Origin: Actinomycetota bacterium
Lineage (GTDB): Bacteria > Actinomycetota > Rubrobacteria > Rubrobacterales > Rubrobacteraceae
NCBI GenBank assembly: GCA_020200675.1
Contig: JAIVIG010000054.1
Span: 1 to 9,658, forward strand
Length of the DNA: 9,658 nt
Direction of reading: 5' to 3'
Shown here: positions 5,847 through 9,658 of the stretch, one piece after another
How positions within the stretch are numbered: the stretch's first letter is position 1
Layout: each line of letters starts with the position of its first letter
Notes under the pieces: generated by a model
Seen by the model: only the letters and a program-made list of their open reading frames with translations
Database searches by the model: none
What the model was told of the DNA's origin: nothing
Translations under genes and position numbers: made by a program

Positions 5847-6920
5847 ATGACGGGGCCCACGAAGGGGCAGGAGTTCAGTTCCGAAGAGGTCAAGCTCGCG
5901 CTCAGGAATCCCGGAATGCATCTTGAGGGGTTGCGTTATCCCGTAACACCGATCGGGATGCACTATCTCTTGATCCACTTCGACATCCCTCTAATCGACC
6001 CGGCCGACTACGAGCTCCGGGTCTCGGGCCGCGTGCGCAACCCCTTGAGGCTGAGCCTGGAAGACGTAAAGGCGCGACCGGCGGTCACGATGCCCGTGGC
6101 GATGGAGTGCGCCGGCAACGGTCGCGCACATCTCTCGCCGCGTCCGATCTCGGCCCCGTGGCACGAGGAGGCGGTTGGTTGTGCCGAGTGGACGGGCACA
6201 CCGCTGGGGCCGATCCTCGAAGAAGCCGGCGTCCTCGACGACGCGGTCGAGATCCTCTTCGCCGGCCACGATCGGGGCATAGACGACGGTATCGAGCACG
6301 ACTACGAGCGGAGCTTACCGGTCGAGGAGGCCTTGCGCGAGGAGGCGCTCTTGGCCTACGCGATGAACGGAGAGCCGCTCCCTCCCCAGCACGGATTCCC
6401 CTTGAGGCTCGTCGTGCCGGAGTGGTATGGGATGGCCTCGGTGAAGTGGCTCAAGTCGATCACCGCCACGAGCGAGCCGTTCGAGGGCGTGCAGCAGGCG
6501 AACAAGTACCTCTACCAGAGCTCCGAAGACGACCCCGGCACGCCGGTGACGCGCAAGCTGCCGCACGCCCTGATGGTGCCGCCGGGCATCCCCGACTTCC
6601 TGACCCGCGAGCGTAGTGTGCGACCGGGACCTGTGCTCGTCGAGGGGCGAGCGTGGTCGGGCTTCGGCCCCGTGGAGAGAGTCGAGTTCAGCGCCGACGG
6701 GGGCCGGACGTGGGAGGACGCCGAACTCGGCGAGCCGCTCGGACCCCATGCCTGGAGGTCGTGGTCTTGTGAGTGGGATGCGGAGCCCGGCGAGTACGAG
6801 CTCCGCGTCCGCGCCACCGACGCGACCGGCAAAACGCAGCCCTTAGAGGCCGAAGTGACCTGGAACCAGGGCGGCTACGGCGTCAACGTCGTCCAGCGCG
6901 TGCCCGTGTCTGTCGGCTAG
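5847..6920 (+). CDS. Sulfite oxidase-type molybdopterin enzyme
   Basis: The protein has 357 residues and two domains. The N-terminal Oxidored_molyb domain (about 25-210) holds the molybdenum-binding block MPVAMECAGNGR at 82-93 with Cys88 as the metal ligand, and FPLRLVVPEWYGMASVKWLK at 184-203, which lines the pterin and anion pocket. The C-terminal Mo-co dimerisation domain (about 215-357) has the Ig-like strands VLVEGRAWSGFGPVERVEFS and GGRTWEDAEL, and EYELRVRATDATG. There is no Tat or Sec signal and no fused cytochrome b5, so the enzyme is probably cytosolic and passes electrons to an unknown acceptor. Family members oxidise sulfite to sulfate, or in related groups reduce S- or N-oxides; substrate is not proven here. 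It is divergent from a MarR-lipoprotein operon and followed closely by the separate icmA promoter. Confidence 0.85.
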   Translation: MTGPTKGQEFSSEEVKLALRNPGMHLEGLRYPVTPIGMHYLLIHFDIPLIDPADYELRVSGRVRNPLRLSLEDVKARPAVTMPVAMECAGNGRAHLSPRPISAPWHEEAVGCAEWTGTPLGPILEEAGVLDDAVEILFAGHDRGIDDGIEHDYERSLPVEEALREEALLAYAMNGEPLPPQHGFPLRLVVPEWYGMASVKWLKSITATSEPFEGVQQANKYLYQSSEDDPGTPVTRKLPHALMVPPGIPDFLTRERSVRPGPVLVEGRAWSGFGPVERVEFSADGGRTWEDAELGEPLGPHAWRSWSCEWDAEPGEYELRVRATDATGKTQPLEAEVTWNQGGYGVNVVQRVPVSVG

Positions 6921-6939
6921 ATACCGGCCGCTCCCGCTG

Positions 6940-6994
6940 TGCTACAGTTTGCACATTGAAGAGGGGATCGCCGGCGCACGAGTAGGAGGAGGCG
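6940..6994 (+). promoter_or_regulatory. icmA promoter and ribosome binding site
   Basis: TGC-TACAGT at 6940-6948 looks like an extended -10 box starting 20 bp after the preceding stop codon. TAGGAGGAGG just before the TTG at 6997 is the ribosome binding site and favours that TTG over the earlier in-frame TTG at 6949, which lies at the presumed transcription start. No -35 box is evident. Confidence 0.5.
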
Positions 6995-6996
6995 CG

Positions 6997-8641
<1,645 letters not shown>

Positions 8642-8643
<2 letters not shown>

Positions 8644-8660
8644 AAAGCCTTCGGCTTTTT
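8642..8660 (+). terminator. Intrinsic terminator at the icmA stop codon
   Basis: AAAAAGCC (8642-8649) pairs with GGCTTTTT (8653-8660) around a TTC loop, giving an 8-bp stem ending in five T. It overlaps the TAA stop of icmA. If active, most transcripts would end before the four-helix-bundle gene and icmB. Confidence 0.65.
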
Positions 8661-8671
8661 GCTGTCAGCAG

Positions 8672-8691
8672 TCAGCTATCAGCAGTCAGCT
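8672..8691 (+). repeat. Left arm of the IVP-cassette inverted repeat
   Basis: The sequence TCAGCTATCAGCAGTCAGCT pairs with 9084-9103 at 19 of 20 positions. It sits in a longer run of TCAGC units from 8665 to 8691, directly after the icmA terminator. Confidence 0.75.
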
Positions 8692-8736
8692 TATCGGCGG
8701 TTAGCGGAAGGCCGTAGAGACTATCGAGACTCGGCC

Positions 8737-9096
8737 GTGAGGGACTTCAGGGAGTTGAAGGTTTGGGAGAAAGGTCATCGGTTGACCCTGGCGGTGTATA
8801 AGGCTACGGCGAGGTTTCCGCGGGACGAGCTGTACGGCTTGACGAGCCAGATTCGTCGTTCCTGCGCTTCCATTCCGGCGAACATTGCCGAGGGTTGCGG
8901 GAGAGGCGAGGATGCCGAGCTAGCACGCTTCTTGCGGATAGCGATGGGCTCGGCGAGCGAGCTCGAATACCATCTCCTTCTCGCACACGACCTGAACTTG
9001 CTGGACACCTCAGACTACGAATCTCTGACGAAGGAGGTAACCGAAATAAAACGCATGCTCACGTCATTCATCCAAAAGCTGACAGCTGACGGCTGA
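8737..9096 (+). CDS. Four helix bundle protein (S23/IVP family)
   Basis: From GTG 8737 the product has 119 residues, the usual family length. It starts with the typical RDFRELKVWEKGHRLTLAVY segment, followed by LTSQIRRSCASIPANIAEGC at 35-54 and FLRIAMGSASELEYHLLLA at 65-83. These are the conserved helices of the 23S rRNA intervening-sequence protein family (TIGR02436-like), related to the Avd accessory protein of diversity-generating retroelements. Molecular function is unknown for stand-alone copies; members form pentameric barrels and may bind nucleic acid. The frame extends upstream to a TTG at 8659, but those codons translate the repeat array and terminator, so the later GTG is preferred although its ribosome binding site is weak. 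No reverse transcriptase or variable repeat is visible nearby, so an Avd role is unlikely. Confidence 0.85.
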   Translation: MRDFRELKVWEKGHRLTLAVYKATARFPRDELYGLTSQIRRSCASIPANIAEGCGRGEDAELARFLRIAMGSASELEYHLLLAHDLNLLDTSDYESLTKEVTEIKRMLTSFIQKLTADG

Positions 9097-9103
9097 TAGC
9101 TGA
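9084..9103 (-). repeat. Right arm of the IVP-cassette inverted repeat
   Basis: The sequence AGCTGACGGCTGATAGCTGA is complementary to 8672-8691 apart from one base. It includes the last codons and stop of the four-helix-bundle gene and is followed by AAGCTGCC. Confidence 0.75.
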
Positions 9104-9108
9104 AAGCT

Positions 9109-9138
9109 GCCTCCCGAAGGGAGGCACAGAAAGGAGGC
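9109..9138 (+). promoter_or_regulatory. Hairpin and ribosome binding site before icmB
   Basis: GCCTCCC (9109-9115) pairs perfectly with GGGAGGC (9119-9125) around a GAA loop. The icmB ribosome binding site GGAGGC (9133-9138) repeats the core of the right arm, so GCCTCC could pair with either copy. The octamer GGAGGCAC occurs at 9120-9127 and 9133-9140. The short-loop hairpin should win and leave the ribosome binding site free. Whether this is regulatory, a terminator or chance is unknown. Confidence 0.4.
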
Positions 9139-9141
9139 ACC

Positions 9142-9546
9142 GTGGCCGATACGGTACGGGTGGTAGTTGCGAAGGTCGGCCTCGACGGCCACGACAGGGG
9201 GGCCAAGATCATCGCGCGCGCTTTGAGGGACGCGGGGATGGAGGTGATCTACACTGGCCTCCACCAGACCCCCGAGCAGGTCGTCGAGGCGACCATCCAG
9301 GAGGACGCCGACGCGATAGGCGTCTCTATCCTCTCCGGCGCCCACATGACGCTCGTCCCCAAGATCATAGAGCTCCTCGAGGAGAACGACGCCGAGGACG
9401 TGCTGGTCTTTGTCGGCGGCACCATCCCCAAAGGGGACATCTCCAAGCTCAAGGAGGCCGGCGTTGGTGAGGTCTTCACCCCCGGAACCCCGACCAAAAA
9501 AGCTGTAGAGTATCTCCAAGAAGAGCTAGTCAGCTCTTCTTACTGA
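9142..9546 (+). CDS. icmB: Acyl-CoA mutase small subunit, cobalamin-binding
   Basis: The protein has 134 residues with a GTG start 4 nt after AAAGGAGG. It is a stand-alone B12-binding Rossmann domain. The base-off/His-on motif DGHDRG is at 15-20 with His17 as the lower cobalt ligand, followed by SILSG at 62-66 and VFVGGTIP at 89-96, which complete the DxHxxG-SxL-GG signature. Length and motifs match the small subunit (about 136 aa) of Streptomyces isobutyryl-CoA mutase. It should pair with the large subunit encoded at 6997-8643, which lacks this domain. The two genes are separated by a terminator and a probable inserted cassette, so coordinated expression would need readthrough or a promoter I cannot identify. 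Confidence 0.9.
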   Translation: MADTVRVVVAKVGLDGHDRGAKIIARALRDAGMEVIYTGLHQTPEQVVEATIQEDADAIGVSILSGAHMTLVPKIIELLEENDAEDVLVFVGGTIPKGDISKLKEAGVGEVFTPGTPTKKAVEYLQEELVSSSY

Positions 9547-9571
9547 TCTGTGCGGAGGCTGCTAAACGCTG

Positions 9572-9589
9572 TGGTAGGATCGGCTCATG
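9572..9589 (+). promoter_or_regulatory. Extended -10 box for a leaderless transposase start
   Basis: TGG-TAGGAT at 9572-9580 ends 6 nt before the ATG at 9587, where transcription would be expected to begin. No ribosome binding site precedes that ATG, so a leaderless mRNA is likely. Confidence 0.45.
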
Positions 9590-9658
9590 GACAACTCACT
9601 TTCAAAGGAAGCCACAGACTGGCGCGAGGGAAGGCGCTTGAGAGCCTGGGAGCTCAAG
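9587..9658 (+). CDS. Partial N-terminus of an IS630-type transposase or HTH protein
   Basis: Only 24 codons lie in the window. After MDNSLSKEA, the stretch TDWREGRRLRAWELK resembles the opening of IS630-family and related helix-turn-helix transposases of actinomycetes, which usually read DWREARRLRA-x-EL and continue into an HTH. The element's left end and inverted repeat cannot be identified from this fragment. Confidence 0.5.
   Translation, partial: MDNSLSKEATDWREGRRLRAWELK

Larger units (their letters stand above)
8662..9105 (+). mobile_element. Four-helix-bundle (IVP) cassette bounded by inverted repeats, between icmA and icmB
   Basis: The gene at 8737-9096 is flanked by CAGCT-type repeats in opposite orientation: 8672-8691 and 9084-9103 match at 19 of 20 bases as an inverted repeat. 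The left side continues as loose tandem units of TCAGC with a two-base spacer, and the right side as related GCTGA units. Four-helix-bundle genes of this family are often found as isolated cassettes at variable positions, including inside 23S rRNA genes. That this cassette was inserted between two genes that normally touch is inferred. Confidence 0.5.

Noticed and set aside
8662..8700. CRISPR-like short repeats (TCAGC units).
   Set aside because: Units are about 7 bp with no spacers of constant length. They form the arm of an inverted repeat, not an array.
8659..9096. Longer reading of the four-helix-bundle gene from TTG 8659.
   Set aside because: The extra 26 residues translate the terminator tail and the TCAGC repeats, while family homology begins at RDFREL, one codon after GTG 8737.
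8659..9141. Four-helix-bundle protein as Avd of a diversity-generating retroelement.
   Set aside because: No reverse transcriptase, template repeat or variable repeat is visible; the neighbours are mutase subunits.

Overview
The window looks like chromosomal DNA from a high-GC actinomycete. Very GC-rich codons are combined with frequent Ile ATA and Arg AGG codons, GTG and TTG starts, extended -10 promoters without clear -35 boxes, and a cobalamin mutase split into large and small subunits. Rubrobacter or a close relative is my best guess; this is an inference from style and gene content, not a database match.

Layout. Bases 1-364 hold no convincing gene, only strong hairpins and a promoter. 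A DUF427 protein (365-859) follows. Then comes one long reading frame (866-2086) that joins a complete REP-associated tyrosine transposase (RAYT) to a complete pyridoxamine 5'-phosphate oxidase (PdxH). The RAYT part is bracketed by two REP palindromes in opposite orientation, so the fusion probably arose when a REP/RAYT element landed at the 5' end of pdxH. Next is a probable two-gene unit: a fumarylacetoacetate-hydrolase-family enzyme (2172-2996) and a GlcD/D-lactate-dehydrogenase-type FAD oxidase (3038-4279). The oxidase appears to have lost its N-terminal segment, and its stop codon lies in one arm of a 19-bp perfect inverted repeat (4278-4391) that resembles a MITE. On the minus strand, a MarR regulator and a Spy/CpxP-like lipoprotein overlap (5685-4611). 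They are divergent from a sulfite-oxidase-type molybdoenzyme (5847-6920). The shared intergenic region carries a 36-bp palindrome made of two TTG-N7-CAA sites flanking a TATAAT.

The right third encodes an adenosylcobalamin mutase. The large subunit (6997-8643) has the Phe/Gln active-site pair of isobutyryl-CoA mutase rather than the Tyr/Arg pair of methylmalonyl-CoA mutase. The small cobalamin-binding subunit (9142-9546) lies about 500 bp downstream. Between them sit an intrinsic terminator and a four-helix-bundle (S23/IVP-type) gene flanked by 20-bp inverted repeats, which looks like an inserted cassette. The window ends 24 codons into what looks like an IS630-type transposase with a leaderless start.

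Theme. The metabolic genes are ordinary (PLP synthesis, hydroxy-acid and keto-acid turnover, sulfite chemistry, acyl-CoA rearrangement). What is unusual is that up to four small mobile-type elements sit at gene edges and seem to have remodelled start codons, stop codons and operon structure. The RAYT-PdxH fusion and the cassette inside the icmA/icmB pair deserve the closest look.
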